Translations under genes and position numbers: made by a program
Part shown: positions 24,041 through 33,234 of the stretch, in pieces
Position numbering within the stretch: position 1 is the stretch's first letter
Layout of the letters: each line of letters begins with the position of its first letter
From: Terriglobia bacterium
GTDB lineage: Bacteria; Acidobacteriota; Terriglobia; Acidiferrales; UBA7541
Direction of reading: 5' to 3'
Assembly (NCBI GenBank): GCA_020073485.1
Contig: JAIQFB010000024.1
Location: 1-64,000, forward strand
DNA: 64,000 bases
The notes under the pieces: generated by a model
Databases searched by the model: none
Seen by the model: the letters and a program-made list of their open reading frames with translations, nothing else
Told to the model about the DNA's origin: nothing

Positions 24041-24910
24041 ATGATTTCCGGAACAACACTGCGCGTACTGACGGCCTCGATCCTGATCCCCCTGGTCGTC
24101 GCCGCCGTCTGGTGGGCGCCCACCTGGCTGGTCGCGGCCATTGCCGCGCTGGTCGCCGTTGCCGCGCTCACTGAATTTTTCGACATGGGCGCCCGCCTCG
24201 GATTTCAAGCCTACCGGATTTGGACCTGCCTGGCCGCTCTGGGCATTCTGGCCGAGCAATGGGTCGCCTCGCAGGCCGCCAGCATCAGCAATCTGGGAGA
24301 TCTGCTCTATCAGGCCCGCTCTCCCCGCCTCACCCTCGATCTGGTTTTGTTCTTGTTTCTGCTGGGCCTGGCCATCATCGTCCTCGGCAGCCGCCGCCCT
24401 CTTGCCGAATCGCTTGCTTCGGTTGCCATCAGCGCCGCAGGACTCGTGGTCATCGTCCTTCCGTTCAGTGCCGTCGTCCGCTTGCATGGCGTCGATGTTT
24501 CCGGCCCGCGCCTCCTGCTGTTCACGCTGGTGCTGGTCTGGGTCGGCGACACCGCGGCCTATTTCGCCGGCCGCGGTTTCGGCCGCATAAAATTGTGCCC
24601 GCAGATCAGCCCCAACAAGACCTGGGAAGGCGCCATCGCCAATCTGCTTGCCGCATTGCTCGTGGGAGCCCTGTTTGGATACTGGACGCGCATCCAGCCC
24701 TCGCATATGCTGGCTATGGCGGCCCTCGGCAGCGTGGCCGGGCAGATCGGCGATCTCTTCAAATCCACTTTCAAGCGCAGTGTCGGCGTAAAGGATTCCG
24801 GAACGATCATCCCGGGACATGGCGGAATCTATGACCGCATCGACGCCCTGATCTTCGCCGCCCCCGCAGTCTGGTACTATTTCGAGTGGGTCGTCGTGCG
24901 AAAGTTTTAA
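24041..24910 (+). CDS. cdsA: Phosphatidate cytidylyltransferase
   Basis: A 289-residue integral membrane enzyme that makes CDP-diacylglycerol from phosphatidate and CTP. AAGGAG precedes the ATG. About seven hydrophobic helices are visible. The C-terminal family signature is complete: SPNKTWEGA in the preceding loop, then FKSTFKRSVGVKDSGTIIPG and HGGIYDRIDALI. The size is normal. It sits between uppS and dxr, as in many bacteria. Confidence 0.93.
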   Translation: MISGTTLRVLTASILIPLVVAAVWWAPTWLVAAIAALVAVAALTEFFDMGARLGFQAYRIWTCLAALGILAEQWVASQAASISNLGDLLYQARSPRLTLDLVLFLFLLGLAIIVLGSRRPLAESLASVAISAAGLVVIVLPFSAVVRLHGVDVSGPRLLLFTLVLVWVGDTAAYFAGRGFGRIKLCPQISPNKTWEGAIANLLAALLVGALFGYWTRIQPSHMLAMAALGSVAGQIGDLFKSTFKRSVGVKDSGTIIPGHGGIYDRIDALIFAAPAVWYYFEWVVVRKF

Positions 24911-24956
24911 CGCGGGTTGTAAGATTCGGCCCCTGCCGTGCGGTGTAGCCCCTTAG

Positions 24957-25050
24957 GAGCGGGCGTGAGAATTCCCGAATCTTTGTAGGGCACGGCTTCA
25001 GCCGCGCCGTAGAGCGCGCAATATCAATGCGGCTTTAGCCGCTGGCGGCG
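24957..25050. repeat. Dispersed GGCTTCAGCCGCGCC / CGGCTTTAGCCG repeat
   Basis: TAGGGCACGGCTTCAGCCGC and GCGGCTTTAGCCGCTGG flank a short spacer upstream of dxr. The same arrangement recurs at 27945-28012. It belongs with the family 2 hairpins. Confidence 0.6.
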
Positions 25051-25071
25051 CAAAGACATGGAGCATCTGTT

Positions 25072-26259
25072 TTGAAACAAATTTCCATCCTCGGTTCCAC
25101 CGGATCGATCGGCAAGCAAACCCTCGCCGTCGTCGAAGCCATGCCCGACCGCTTCGCCGTCGTGGCCCTGGCCGCCGGAAACAATCTCGACGAATTGACA
25201 CGCCAGGTCCTGCGTCACCGTCCCGAACTGGTTTCCGTAGCCACCGCCCCGCTCGCCACGGACCTTGCCACCCGTTTGCGCTCCGCTGGCCTGGAAAAAT
25301 TGCCGGAGATTCAGCACGGCGCCCCCGGCCTCACCGCCGTTGCAACGCATCCCGCCGCCGCAGTCCTGGTTTCCGCAGCCGTGGGCGTGGTCGGCCTTGA
25401 AGCCACTTACGCAGCGGTAAAAGCAGGGAAGCAGGTCGCCCTTTCCAATAAAGAAGTCCTGGTCGCCGCCGGCGAACTCGTCATGGCCGCCGCCCGCCAG
25501 GCCAACGTCGAACTGCTCCCCGTCGATAGCGAGCACAACGCCATCCACCAATGCCTGCGTGCCGGCCGCCACTCCGAAGTCAAGCGCCTGATTCTCACCG
25601 CCTCCGGTGGCCCGTTCCGCAAAACGCCCCTTGCCGAAATGGCCGCGGCCACCCCGGAGCAGGCCCTGGCCCATCCCAACTGGCGCATGGGCCGCCGAAT
25701 CACCATCGACTCCGCCACCCTGGTAAATAAAGGTTTCGAGGTTATCGAGGCTCACTTGCTTTTCGACATGCGCCCCGACCAGATTGACGTCGTCATCCAC
25801 CCGCAGTCCACGGTGCACTCCATGGTCGAGTATGTGGACGGGTCCATCTTGGCGCAACTCGGCCCAGCGGATATGCGCATGCCCATCCAATATGCGCTAA
25901 CCTACCCGGAGCGGGCCGCATCTAAGGATATAGCCCTGGACTGGAGCAAGTTGCGCCGCCTCGATTTCGCGAAAGTTTCGACGCGGCGTTTTCCGTGTCT
26001 GCGCCTGGCCCGCGAAGCGCTGAAAAAGAAAGGCGCGTATCCCTGCGTTTTTAACGCAGCCGATGAAGTGGCCGTTGAGGCCTTCCTCGATCGCCGCTTG
26101 CCGTTCCCGGGCATCGCCGAAGTGATCGAGCGCGTACTGGCCCGCACGCCGCGCACGAAAATCGCGGCGATCGCCGACGTCCTCGCCGCCGACGCCGAGG
26201 CCCGCCGCATGGCCCGCGAGGAGATTGCGAAATTGCCCGCGAAAGCGGCAGCGGTATAA
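25072..26259 (+). CDS. dxr: 1-deoxy-D-xylulose 5-phosphate reductoisomerase
   Basis: A 395-residue enzyme of the non-mevalonate isoprenoid pathway. It converts DXP to MEP with NADPH. The N-terminal ISILGSTGSIGKQTL (4-18) is the NADPH site. LPVDSEHNAI has the metal-binding Asp and Glu, TASGGPF follows, and MGRRITIDSATLVNKG is the conserved substrate loop. The start is a TTG at 25072, the only initiation codon that preserves the beta strand; GGAG lies upstream. It supplies precursors for the uppS product encoded nearby. Confidence 0.95.
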   Translation: MKQISILGSTGSIGKQTLAVVEAMPDRFAVVALAAGNNLDELTRQVLRHRPELVSVATAPLATDLATRLRSAGLEKLPEIQHGAPGLTAVATHPAAAVLVSAAVGVVGLEATYAAVKAGKQVALSNKEVLVAAGELVMAAARQANVELLPVDSEHNAIHQCLRAGRHSEVKRLILTASGGPFRKTPLAEMAAATPEQALAHPNWRMGRRITIDSATLVNKGFEVIEAHLLFDMRPDQIDVVIHPQSTVHSMVEYVDGSILAQLGPADMRMPIQYALTYPERAASKDIALDWSKLRRLDFAKVSTRRFPCLRLAREALKKKGAYPCVFNAADEVAVEAFLDRRLPFPGIAEVIERVLARTPRTKIAAIADVLAADAEARRMAREEIAKLPAKAAAV

Positions 26260-26464
26260 AGTTTTCGATAGGTGTTTCGAGCACGGGAAATTCGCGCATT
26301 TTGCGATTTCGCAACAAGCAAATAGTGTTGTGATTCCGAACGAAGTGAGGAATCCCTCCTGGATCGCAGTCTCATCGGGATTTCTCAGCGCGCCGCACGC
26401 AGCGCAACGACAGCGGCAAGGTCAATGTAACTCGGCCAGTTGCCCGCACCCTTAGGAGAAGAAC

Positions 26465-27781
26465 GTGTCGGATTTTCTAGTCATGGCTGGTTCGGTCGCA
26501 GTCGTCCTCGGCGTCATGGTCCTCGTTCACGAGTGGGGACATTTCATCGTCGCCAAATCCTTCGGCGTCCGCGTCGAAATTTTCTCCATCGGCTTCGGCC
26601 CCCGCCTCTGGGGCTGGAAGCGCGGCGACACCGACTACCGCATCAGCGGACTCCCCCTGGGCGGCTACGTGAAAATGGCCGGCGACAATCCCCTGGAAGA
26701 CCGCAAAGGCGATCCCGACGAATTCTTGTCCAAGCCGCGCTGGCAGCGCGTCCTGATCGCCCTCGCCGGACCCACCATGAACATCGTCCTGTCGGTTCTC
26801 CTGGTCGCCGGCATCTACATGCGCGGCAGCAAGCAGCCCGCGTTCCTCGACCGCACCATGGTTCTGGCCGGGGTTTTGGAAAATTCGTCCGCGCAAAAAG
26901 CCGGGCTCGCCCCCGGCGATCACATCGTCGACGTGAACGGCGTCAGCGACCCCACTTGGGATCGCGCCCAGCTCGAGTTGATGTCCACCTTGCCCGGCCA
27001 CTCCATTTCTCTCGTCGTCGACCGTAACGGTCAGAAAATTTCCACCTCCGTCGCCGCCAGTCCCTCGGTCGAAGATGTCTTCGGATATCCCACCGACCGC
27101 CTCCTGATCGCCGCCGTCAGCCCGGGAACTCCCGCCGACCGTAGCGGACTGCAGGCCGGCGATGAAATTCTGAAGGTCAACGGAACTGCGCTCGCCAACG
27201 GCGCCGAATTCCCGCCCATCGTCGAAAAAACCCAGGGCGCGCCCCTGGAACTCGACGTCCTGCGCGGCGACCGCACCTTGCACCTCACCGTCCGCCCGGC
27301 AAACGTGGGCACCACCAGCGGCGCCCCGCGCTGGCAGATCGGAGTCATGCGCACCGGCGAACTGGTCGACCGCCGCCTCTCGTTCGGCCCCGCCATCCTC
27401 GAATCGGCCGGCATGAACGCCCTCATGGCCCGCCAAATCGTCTTCGTCGTGGTCGAGTTGTTCCGCGGCCACATGTCTCTGAAACAACTCGAAGGCCCGC
27501 TGGGCATCGCCAAGGAATCCGGCCGCGCCGCGCGCCAGGGAATTTCCGAACTCCTTTCCCTCATGGCCATGATCGGCGTGAACCTCGCCGTCCTGAATCT
27601 TCTCCCCATCCCGCCCCTCGACGGCGGCCACATCCTCATGCTTTTCATCGAAGGCACCATCCGTCGCGATCTCAGCGTGCGCGTCAAGGAGCGCTTCGTC
27701 ACCGTCAGCATGGTCTTCCTGTTGCTGGTCTTCGCCATCGTTATGTACAATGACGTTTTGCGCCTGATTCCGCACCGCTAA
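26465..27781 (+). CDS. rseP: Site-2 intramembrane zinc protease RseP
   Basis: A 438-residue inner-membrane metalloprotease. The active site HEWGH lies at residues 22-26 in the first helix, with the third zinc ligand in NLLPIPPLDGG (Asp386). Two PDZ domains occupy about 130-205 and 215-295 (AGLAPGDHIVDVNG; SGLQAGDEILKVNG). It trims anti-sigma factors or signal peptides in the membrane. The start is a GTG at 26465 with TTAGGAG upstream. It ends the envelope series with uppS, cdsA and dxr. Confidence 0.95.
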   Translation: MSDFLVMAGSVAVVLGVMVLVHEWGHFIVAKSFGVRVEIFSIGFGPRLWGWKRGDTDYRISGLPLGGYVKMAGDNPLEDRKGDPDEFLSKPRWQRVLIALAGPTMNIVLSVLLVAGIYMRGSKQPAFLDRTMVLAGVLENSSAQKAGLAPGDHIVDVNGVSDPTWDRAQLELMSTLPGHSISLVVDRNGQKISTSVAASPSVEDVFGYPTDRLLIAAVSPGTPADRSGLQAGDEILKVNGTALANGAEFPPIVEKTQGAPLELDVLRGDRTLHLTVRPANVGTTSGAPRWQIGVMRTGELVDRRLSFGPAILESAGMNALMARQIVFVVVELFRGHMSLKQLEGPLGIAKESGRAARQGISELLSLMAMIGVNLAVLNLLPIPPLDGGHILMLFIEGTIRRDLSVRVKERFVTVSMVFLLLVFAIVMYNDVLRLIPHR

Positions 27782-27799
27782 TAGCGGGAAGAGTTTTTT

Positions 27800-28012
27800 G
27801 TGGCACAGGCTTTTTACCCTGAGAAATTCGAAGGGCAGCCTGTGTGGTTTTTGCAATAGCAGATGGGATGCAGTCGGAATTGCGGTGCACAGACCCGCGC
27901 GGCAGGGAATTGCTCTGCGATAATTTTTTTGCGGCGGAAAATCTTTGTAGGGCACGGATTCAGCCGTGCTATTTCATGCGCAAAATAAACGCGGTTTTAG
28001 CCGCTTGCGCTT
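27800..28012. repeat. Family 4 repeat copy plus GGATTCAGCCGTGC / GCGGTTTTAGCCGC repeat
   Basis: At 27800-27854 stands the second copy of the GGCACAGGCTTTTTACCC element. At 27945-28012 TAGGGCACGGATTCAGCCGT and GCGGTTTTAGCCGC repeat the module seen before dxr. Together they fill most of the gap between rseP and the Fur gene. Confidence 0.7.
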
Positions 28013-28051
28013 GGAATTGGATGTTACAGCGCAGGATTCCCGCGGATTACC

Positions 28052-28549
28052 ATGCCCACCACCGCCCATCGCGTCTCCGCCGGAGAACGCATCAACGCCC
28101 ACGAGCGCCCCGGCCGCCTCCAGGAGGCCCTGGAAAAGCGCGGCGTCCGCCTCACCCGCCAGCGCAAAATCCTCCTCACCGTGATGGACAGCGCCGAGCG
28201 CCACCTCGACGCCGGAGCCATCCTCGAGCGCGCCCAGAAGCTCGACCCTCGCGTCCACAAAGTCACCGTCTACCGCACCCTCGACCTGCTCAAGCGCAAC
28301 GGCCTCATCGACGAACTGGACCTCCTCCACCTGCGCGGCGACCAGCATTTCTACGAAAGCCACGGCCCCCGCGACCATATCCACGTCGCCTGTCTGAAAT
28401 GCGGCAAAGTCCGCGAATTTGAGTCCGAACTTTACGAAAAACTAAAAAAACAAATCGAAAAAGACTGCAACATCGAAATCACCCTAACCAGAACCGAAGT
28501 TGGCGGTTACTGCGAAAATTGCAGAAGGCAACGGCCGAAGGCAATCTGA
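28052..28549 (+). CDS. Fur-family transcriptional regulator
   Basis: A 165-residue metalloregulator. The winged helix spans about 20-100 (GVRLTRQRKILLTVM; HKVTVYRTLDLL as recognition helix). The dimerisation and metal part has DHIHVACLKCG, giving the H-x-H regulatory-site residues and the first Cys pair of the structural zinc, and CENC near the end giving the second. The 28-residue N-terminal extension is longer than in E. coli Fur. It could be Fur, Zur or PerR; the sequence alone does not settle the metal. It stands alone on its strand. Confidence 0.87.
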   Translation: MPTTAHRVSAGERINAHERPGRLQEALEKRGVRLTRQRKILLTVMDSAERHLDAGAILERAQKLDPRVHKVTVYRTLDLLKRNGLIDELDLLHLRGDQHFYESHGPRDHIHVACLKCGKVREFESELYEKLKKQIEKDCNIEITLTRTEVGGYCENCRRQRPKAI

Positions 28550-28854
28550 GGAAGTACAGGAAGCAGAGGAAGTTAAGCAAGCAAGGGATCGGACTTTCGA
28601 TCCCGCGGCGTTTGGGTGGATTGCTTTTTCATTTGTCGTTCTTTCTCTATTGCCTGTATTCCACCCTTCAAGTCACAAATCTCCCGCCCAAGATTTAAGA
28701 ATTCAAATCTGAAATTTGTCAGCTCTTCGCTCGCCCGCGAAACTCGGATTGCGCATCGACGGCTTGATATCAAATCTCAAATTTGAAATTTTCCGGTTTC
28801 TTGTCCGTCCGCCAATTTCAGATTTCCTGTCGAAGGTTTGAAATTTCTTCCCCC
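28550..28854. repeat. Intergenic stretch with ATTTCAAATTTGAAAT-type repeats (family 3)
   Basis: TCAAATCTCAAATTTGAAAT at 28770 is a full copy. Partial copies lie at 28711-28728 and 28817-28850. The gap separates the convergent Fur and ribF genes. No gene or classical terminator was found in it. Confidence 0.6.
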
Positions 28855-29808
28855 TCACACCTTGCCCCGCACCTCCCCAAAATATTCCTTCGCCCGCGCA
28901 ATATCCCGCCCAATTTGCTCCAGCAGCGCCTCCGCCCCCGAAAACTTCATCTCCTCCCGAATCCGCGAGTGAAACCGCACCTCCATCCGCCCGCTCGAAA
29001 TCAGTTCGCTGAACTCGAACAGGTGGCTCTCCACCGTCACGCCGTGCCCGTCAAACGTGGGCCGCGTCCCCACATTGGTCACCGAAAAATACGTCCTGCC
29101 CGCCACCACGGATTCGGTCGCATAAACGCCGAGCTTCGGCAGCAATTCCTGCTCGGGACTTAAATTCAGCGTAGGCACCAGAATCTGGCGCCCGCGCCCC
29201 GCCCCCGCGCGAATCTCCCCGCTCAACGAAAACGCCCGCCCCAGCAGCGGAATCGCCTCCCCCACATTCCCGCTCAAAACCGCGTTGCGCACCGCGGTGC
29301 TGGAAACCACGCGCCCCCCGATTTCCACCGGCGCCACAATTTCCACCGCAAACCCATGCGCCTTTCCATACTCGCTCAGCAACTTCACATTCCCGGCCCC
29401 GCGGTACCCGAAACAGAAATTCTCCCCCACCAGAATCGTTCCGGCCGAAAGTCCCTCCACCAGAATTCGCTGCATGAACTCCTCGGGCGAAACCTGCGAC
29501 AGCGCGCGATCGAACCGCAGCACCAGCGCCGCGTCCAGTCCCAGCTCCTCCATCCCCGCCAGCCGCTGCCCAAGCGTCTGAATCATCGCCGGCGCAATCT
29601 CTGGCCGCAGCAGGCGCAGCGGATGCGGATCAAACGTGATCACCAACGACCGCTGCCCGCTCGCCCGCGCCCGTTCCGCCAGCAGCCGCAGAATTTTCTG
29701 GTGCCCCAGATGCAGCCCGTCAAAATTGCCCACCGAAATCGCCGCGCGCGCGCCCATCCCAAATCGCGCGCCCCATTCTTCGGTCGAATGCAGCACCGCC
29801 ATTGCCAT
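28855..29808 (-). CDS. ribF: Bifunctional riboflavin kinase / FAD synthetase
   Basis: A 317-residue bifunctional enzyme. The N-terminal adenylyltransferase half has AISVGNFDGLHLGHQKIL with the nucleotide-binding HLGH, then TFDPHP and SSTAVRNAV. The C-terminal riboflavin kinase half has LLPKLGVYAT, then NVGTRPTF and VESHLFEF with the catalytic Glu region. It makes FMN and then FAD from riboflavin. Its ATG overlaps the upstream MBL gene stop (ATGA), so the two are co-translated. A second ATG at 29802 is equally possible. Confidence 0.95.
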   Translation of the reverse strand: MAMAVLHSTEEWGARFGMGARAAISVGNFDGLHLGHQKILRLLAERARASGQRSLVITFDPHPLRLLRPEIAPAMIQTLGQRLAGMEELGLDAALVLRFDRALSQVSPEEFMQRILVEGLSAGTILVGENFCFGYRGAGNVKLLSEYGKAHGFAVEIVAPVEIGGRVVSSTAVRNAVLSGNVGEAIPLLGRAFSLSGEIRAGAGRGRQILVPTLNLSPEQELLPKLGVYATESVVAGRTYFSVTNVGTRPTFDGHGVTVESHLFEFSELISSGRMEVRFHSRIREEMKFSGAEALLEQIGRDIARAKEYFGEVRGKV

Positions 29809-30572
29809 CAGATCGCCACCTCGAAGTGAAGTCCGTCGTACGCCAGCGCGACATTTGCAAACCCCGCGTCGATCAGCCGCTGGTTGGTTTCCGCGTGCGG
29901 CAGTTCATGCGCAATGTGCGTGAACCACGCCCGCCGCGGCTTTAGCTCCCGCACCAGCTCCAGCGCCTGCTCCACCGTCTGGTGCATCGGGTGCGGCGCG
30001 TCGCGCAGAGCGTCCAGCACCAGATCGTCGAGCCCGGCCAGCAGCGGCTTCGACGATTCCGGCAGCACGCTGAAATCGGTAAGGTATGCCGCCGCCCCAA
30101 ACCGGAATCCCAGCACTCCAATATCCCCGTGCCGCGCCGGGATCGGCACCACGCGCACCCCGATCACCTCAAACGGCCCGTCAATCTCGTGCAGCTGGAC
30201 CTGCGGAATCGTGCTGATGGCCGGAAGCCCGTCAAACACGTATGCGAACGTGCGCTTCAACGTCGCAAGCGTCTCCGCCGACGCATACACCGGCAGCGCG
30301 GATTTCTGCCGCATGTTGAACGGCCGTATATCGTCGAACCCCAGAATGTGATCGGCATGAGCGTGCGTGAACAGCACCGCGTCCAGCCGTTCCAGTCCCA
30401 CGCGGAGCGCCTGCGTCCGGAAATCGGGAGTCGTGTCGATCACCATCGTCCCGCCCTTGTGCACCAGCAGCACGGAAGGACGCAATCGATTGTCCCGGGG
30501 ATCCCGGGAAGTGCACACACGGCAATGGCAGGTGAGCGTCGGCACACCCATGGATGTGCCGGAGCCGAGCAC
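29808..30572 (-). CDS. PhnP-like MBL-fold metal-dependent hydrolase
   Basis: A 254-residue metallo-beta-lactamase-fold protein. THAHADHILGFDDI carries the HxHxDH zinc motif. VLGSGTSMGVPTLTCHCRVC at the N-terminus is typical of PhnP/RNase Z-like phosphodiesterases; it has two of the Cys that bind a structural zinc in PhnP. Later ligands are PARHGDIG and WFTHIAHEL. It probably hydrolyses a cyclic phosphodiester or nucleotide ester; the substrate is unknown. The GTG at 30572 gives a slightly short N-terminus, as codons for LELT precede it without any start codon. It is coupled to ribF. Confidence 0.82.
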   Translation of the reverse strand: MLGSGTSMGVPTLTCHCRVCTSRDPRDNRLRPSVLLVHKGGTMVIDTTPDFRTQALRVGLERLDAVLFTHAHADHILGFDDIRPFNMRQKSALPVYASAETLATLKRTFAYVFDGLPAISTIPQVQLHEIDGPFEVIGVRVVPIPARHGDIGVLGFRFGAAAYLTDFSVLPESSKPLLAGLDDLVLDALRDAPHPMHQTVEQALELVRELKPRRAWFTHIAHELPHAETNQRLIDAGFANVALAYDGLHFEVAI

Positions 30573-30621
30573 GGTAAGTTCAAGTACGGAATGGGATGTG
30601 GCGGGCAGGAGAGACCCTCGG

Positions 30622-31152
30622 TTACGGCCGGGACTTGGCCTGTTCTTTGAGCGCGGCGGCCGTGGCGGCCTTGGTCATTTCCATATAGGCCAGCTTCAAA
30701 TTCCCCAGCACATCCACCAGCAGATTGTCTTCTTCCGGAGCGAGATTTCCCATCGTCTTCTCGCGCAGCGTGTCCAGCATGTCGATCATCTCGCGCGCGC
30801 CTTCCAGATCCAGCATAGGCTGCCCCGTGCGCGGGTCCGCGTATCCGCCCAGCAGCATGGCCGCATTCTGCCCCAGCGAACGCACCAGATTCTCGAATGC
30901 CGCCGACCGCTTGGGCGTTTCCGCCGGCGAAGCCGCAGCAGGCACCGCGCCCCCCGGCACAAGTTTCGGTCCCGGCGCTGCCGATCCCGGTGCGGGAGCC
31001 GCAGTGCGAGCGGCGGTAGCAGCGCTGGCACTCGCCGCCGCTTCGTGCTCCCGATCCTGCTGCTCGGCCACTTCCTTGCGCAACTCACCTTCGGCCGTGA
31101 ACAGCCGCCGGTCTACCACCTTAAAAGTTTCGTCGTGTTTGGATTCGGACAA
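30622..31152 (-). CDS. DUF1844 domain protein
   Basis: A 176-residue protein of the DUF1844 family. A charged start (FKVVDRRLFTAEGELR) is followed by an Ala/Pro-rich linker (about 35-85) and a conserved helical part, FENLVRSLGQNAAMLLGG, LDLEGAREMIDMLDTLREKT and LLVDVLGNLKLAYME. Its function is unknown. In acidobacteria it often sits near housekeeping genes. It is 49 bases upstream of the MBL gene on the same strand and probably first in the DUF1844-MBL-ribF operon. Confidence 0.78.
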   Translation of the reverse strand: MSESKHDETFKVVDRRLFTAEGELRKEVAEQQDREHEAAASASAATAARTAAPAPGSAAPGPKLVPGGAVPAAASPAETPKRSAAFENLVRSLGQNAAMLLGGYADPRTGQPMLDLEGAREMIDMLDTLREKTMGNLAPEEDNLLVDVLGNLKLAYMEMTKAATAAALKEQAKSRP

Positions 31153-31243
31153 CGGGTTCTCCCTCAGCCATTCCTCAATTCATTCGCGTTGAGCCAGCAG
31201 TTTAGCACCCCCCCGCGCGCCCTAACAAGTGTTGACATCTTAC

Positions 31244-31367
31244 GTAGGACAGGCACTCTTGCCTGTCTCTTTCCCGCAAAGCACGGAGGTGAAACCACAG
31301 GAAGAATGCCCTCGAATCCATTCGCTCTGTCGCACACTCAGGGACAGGCAAGAGTGCCTGTCCTACC
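31244..31367. repeat. Facing copies of GTAGGACAGGCACTCTTGCC
   Basis: GTAGGACAGGCACTCTTGCC at 31244 and its reverse complement ending at 31367 face each other about 75 bases apart. Each copy is itself palindromic (GACAGGCA / TGCCTGTC). The element lies between the divergent DUF1844 and mazG genes. Confidence 0.7.
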
Positions 31368-31450
31368 AAGCTTCCCCCTTGTGAATTGCCGCCCCGTGCC
31401 GTACAGTTTTTCTTCGCGCCTATTTCAAATTCTGGAGCTTACTGGCCGCC

Positions 31451-32437
31451 TTGCCTCCCCGAAAATCAAAGAAAAAAAAGAAATCGCCCCGTCCGGCCCG
31501 CAACGAGCACGGAGGTCCAAAGTCTGCGCGCCGACATGCCGCCACGAAATCACCCGTCCCAAAACCAAACCGCAAACCCACCGGCGATCTCTTCCAGGCC
31601 TTGGTCGACGTCCAAGCCCGTCTCCGCGCCCCCGGCGGTTGCCCCTGGGACCGCCAGCAAACTCACGCCACACTAAAAACATTTCTGATCGAAGAGACCT
31701 ACGAAGTCCTCGACGCCCTCGAATCAGGCAACTCACAAGAACTCGCCGAAGAACTCGGCGACCTCCTGCTCCAAATCCTCTTCCACGCCGATCTCGCCCT
31801 GGAAGCCGGCACCTTCGATATCTCCGACGTCATCACCGGCATTCACGACAAAATGATCCGCCGCCACCCCCATGTCTTCGGCAACGTAAAAGCCGACACG
31901 CCCGCCGAAGTCCTAAAAAACTGGGCCCAACTCAAAGCCCAGGAAAAACTAGCCGCCTCCGGCGAGACCGCCGCAGAAAAACCTATCGCCCCCTCCGCCC
32001 TGGACGGCGTCCCGCGCAGCCTCCCAGCCCTGCTCGAAGCCTACCAACTGACCCGCCGCGCCGCCCAAGTCGGCTTCGACTGGGAAACCGTCGACGGAAT
32101 TTTCGACAAAATGCAGGAAGAGACCTCCGAACTTCGCGCAGCCCTCAAGGCCTCCCCTCCGCGCAAAGACAATCCGCCAATCGGGGAAGCGGCCGAGGAA
32201 GAAATCGGCGACATCCTGTTCGTGGCCGTCAATCTCGCAAGATTTCTCGGCTACGATCCTGAAGTAGCACTTAAGAAATCGAATCTGAAATTCAAGTCAC
32301 GCTTTCAGTTGATGGAAAAAGTGGCTCTCCAGTCGGGTGTGTCCCTCGCTCAGCTTTCTAAAGTGGAACTTGAAGTCCTCTGGGAATCCGCAAAAATTAA
32401 ATCGAAGTCTCCTGCCGAACCCGTGAGCCAGCCATGA
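31451..32437 (+). CDS. mazG: Nucleoside triphosphate pyrophosphohydrolase MazG
   Basis: A 328-residue protein with two MazG domains. The first has GGCPWDRQQTHATLKTFLIE, EETYEVLDAL and EELGDLLLQILFH, holding the EExxE..ExxD metal-binding residues. The second (about 195-310) has EETSELRAAL and EEEIGDILFVAVNLAR. It hydrolyses NTPs, including damaged nucleotides, to NMP and pyrophosphate. The start is a TTG at 31451. The first 40 residues are a Lys/Arg-rich extension not seen in E. coli MazG. Its stop overlaps the GNAT gene start by four bases. Confidence 0.93.
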   Translation: MPPRKSKKKKKSPRPARNEHGGPKSARRHAATKSPVPKPNRKPTGDLFQALVDVQARLRAPGGCPWDRQQTHATLKTFLIEETYEVLDALESGNSQELAEELGDLLLQILFHADLALEAGTFDISDVITGIHDKMIRRHPHVFGNVKADTPAEVLKNWAQLKAQEKLAASGETAAEKPIAPSALDGVPRSLPALLEAYQLTRRAAQVGFDWETVDGIFDKMQEETSELRAALKASPPRKDNPPIGEAAEEEIGDILFVAVNLARFLGYDPEVALKKSNLKFKSRFQLMEKVALQSGVSLAQLSKVELEVLWESAKIKSKSPAEPVSQP

Positions 32438-33234
32438 AGCTGCGGGGAAGAGGAAAAACGAAACGCACTCTCCATCTGAACGGAGAACTTCGCAACGGGA
32501 TCTTGATCCGCTCCTGTCACGGCATCGCGGAATTTGAAGCCTGCGTCCTGGTCGAGCGAAACGTCTGGCAATCGGCTGACGTGGACGTTGTCCCCATCCC
32601 CTTGTTCGTGGTCGCCGCGGAAACCGGCGGCCAGGTCATCGGCGCATTTCACGGCAAGGAACTGGTCGGCTTCACGATGGCCATCGCCGGATGGCGCGAC
32701 CGCAAGCCGTTCCTGCACTCGCACATGACCGCTGTCCTCAGCGCCTACTGGGATCGCGGCATCGGTCGCCGCCTCAAGCGTTTTCAGCGCGACGACGCCC
32801 TGTCCCGTGGCATTCACCTGATCGAGTGGACCTTCGATCCCCTGATCACCAAAAACGCCTACTTCAACTTTATGCGCCTCGGCGCCATCGCCCGCCGCTA
32901 TCTCCCCAACGCCTACGGCATCACCACCAGCCCGCTGCATGCCGGCCTTCCCACCGACCGCCTGGTCGCCGAATGGCACCTGCGCTCCGCGCGCGTTTTG
33001 CGCGTCCTGGCAGGCAAGCGCGCCACCCCGGCATTTTCAAAAAAGGCGGCGCGCATCACCATTCCCGCGTCGCTCGAAGAACTAAAGGCAACCGACCCCG
33101 CAGCCGCCGCGAAAATTCAGTCCGAACTGCGCGCCCAGTTCCAGCACTGGCTCGGCAAAGGATATGCCGCCACGGCCGTCGCCCCCGGCAAATCGGGCGT
33201 CGACTACATCCTCGAACCCTGGAAGTCTCTGTGA
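32434..33234 (+). CDS. GNAT-family acyltransferase paired with N-acylamino acid racemase
   Basis: A 266-residue protein with a GNAT fold. The acetyl-CoA loop region includes YWDRGIGRRLKRFQRDDAL (about 106-124), preceded by the beta-strand GKELVGFTMAIAG. Its GTGA overlap with the racemase shows coupling. In Deinococcus and Geobacillus relatives such an enzyme N-succinylates or acylates D-amino acids, which the racemase then converts to L-forms before deacylation. That assignment is by context; the acyl donor here is not known. Confidence 0.78.
   Translation: MKLRGRGKTKRTLHLNGELRNGILIRSCHGIAEFEACVLVERNVWQSADVDVVPIPLFVVAAETGGQVIGAFHGKELVGFTMAIAGWRDRKPFLHSHMTAVLSAYWDRGIGRRLKRFQRDDALSRGIHLIEWTFDPLITKNAYFNFMRLGAIARRYLPNAYGITTSPLHAGLPTDRLVAEWHLRSARVLRVLAGKRATPAFSKKAARITIPASLEELKATDPAAAAKIQSELRAQFQHWLGKGYAATAVAPGKSGVDYILEPWKSL

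Noticed and set aside
26477-27955. 492-codon frame antisense to rseP
   Set aside because: It is antisense to a gene with complete active-site motifs and has a low-complexity Asp/Glu/Gly composition.
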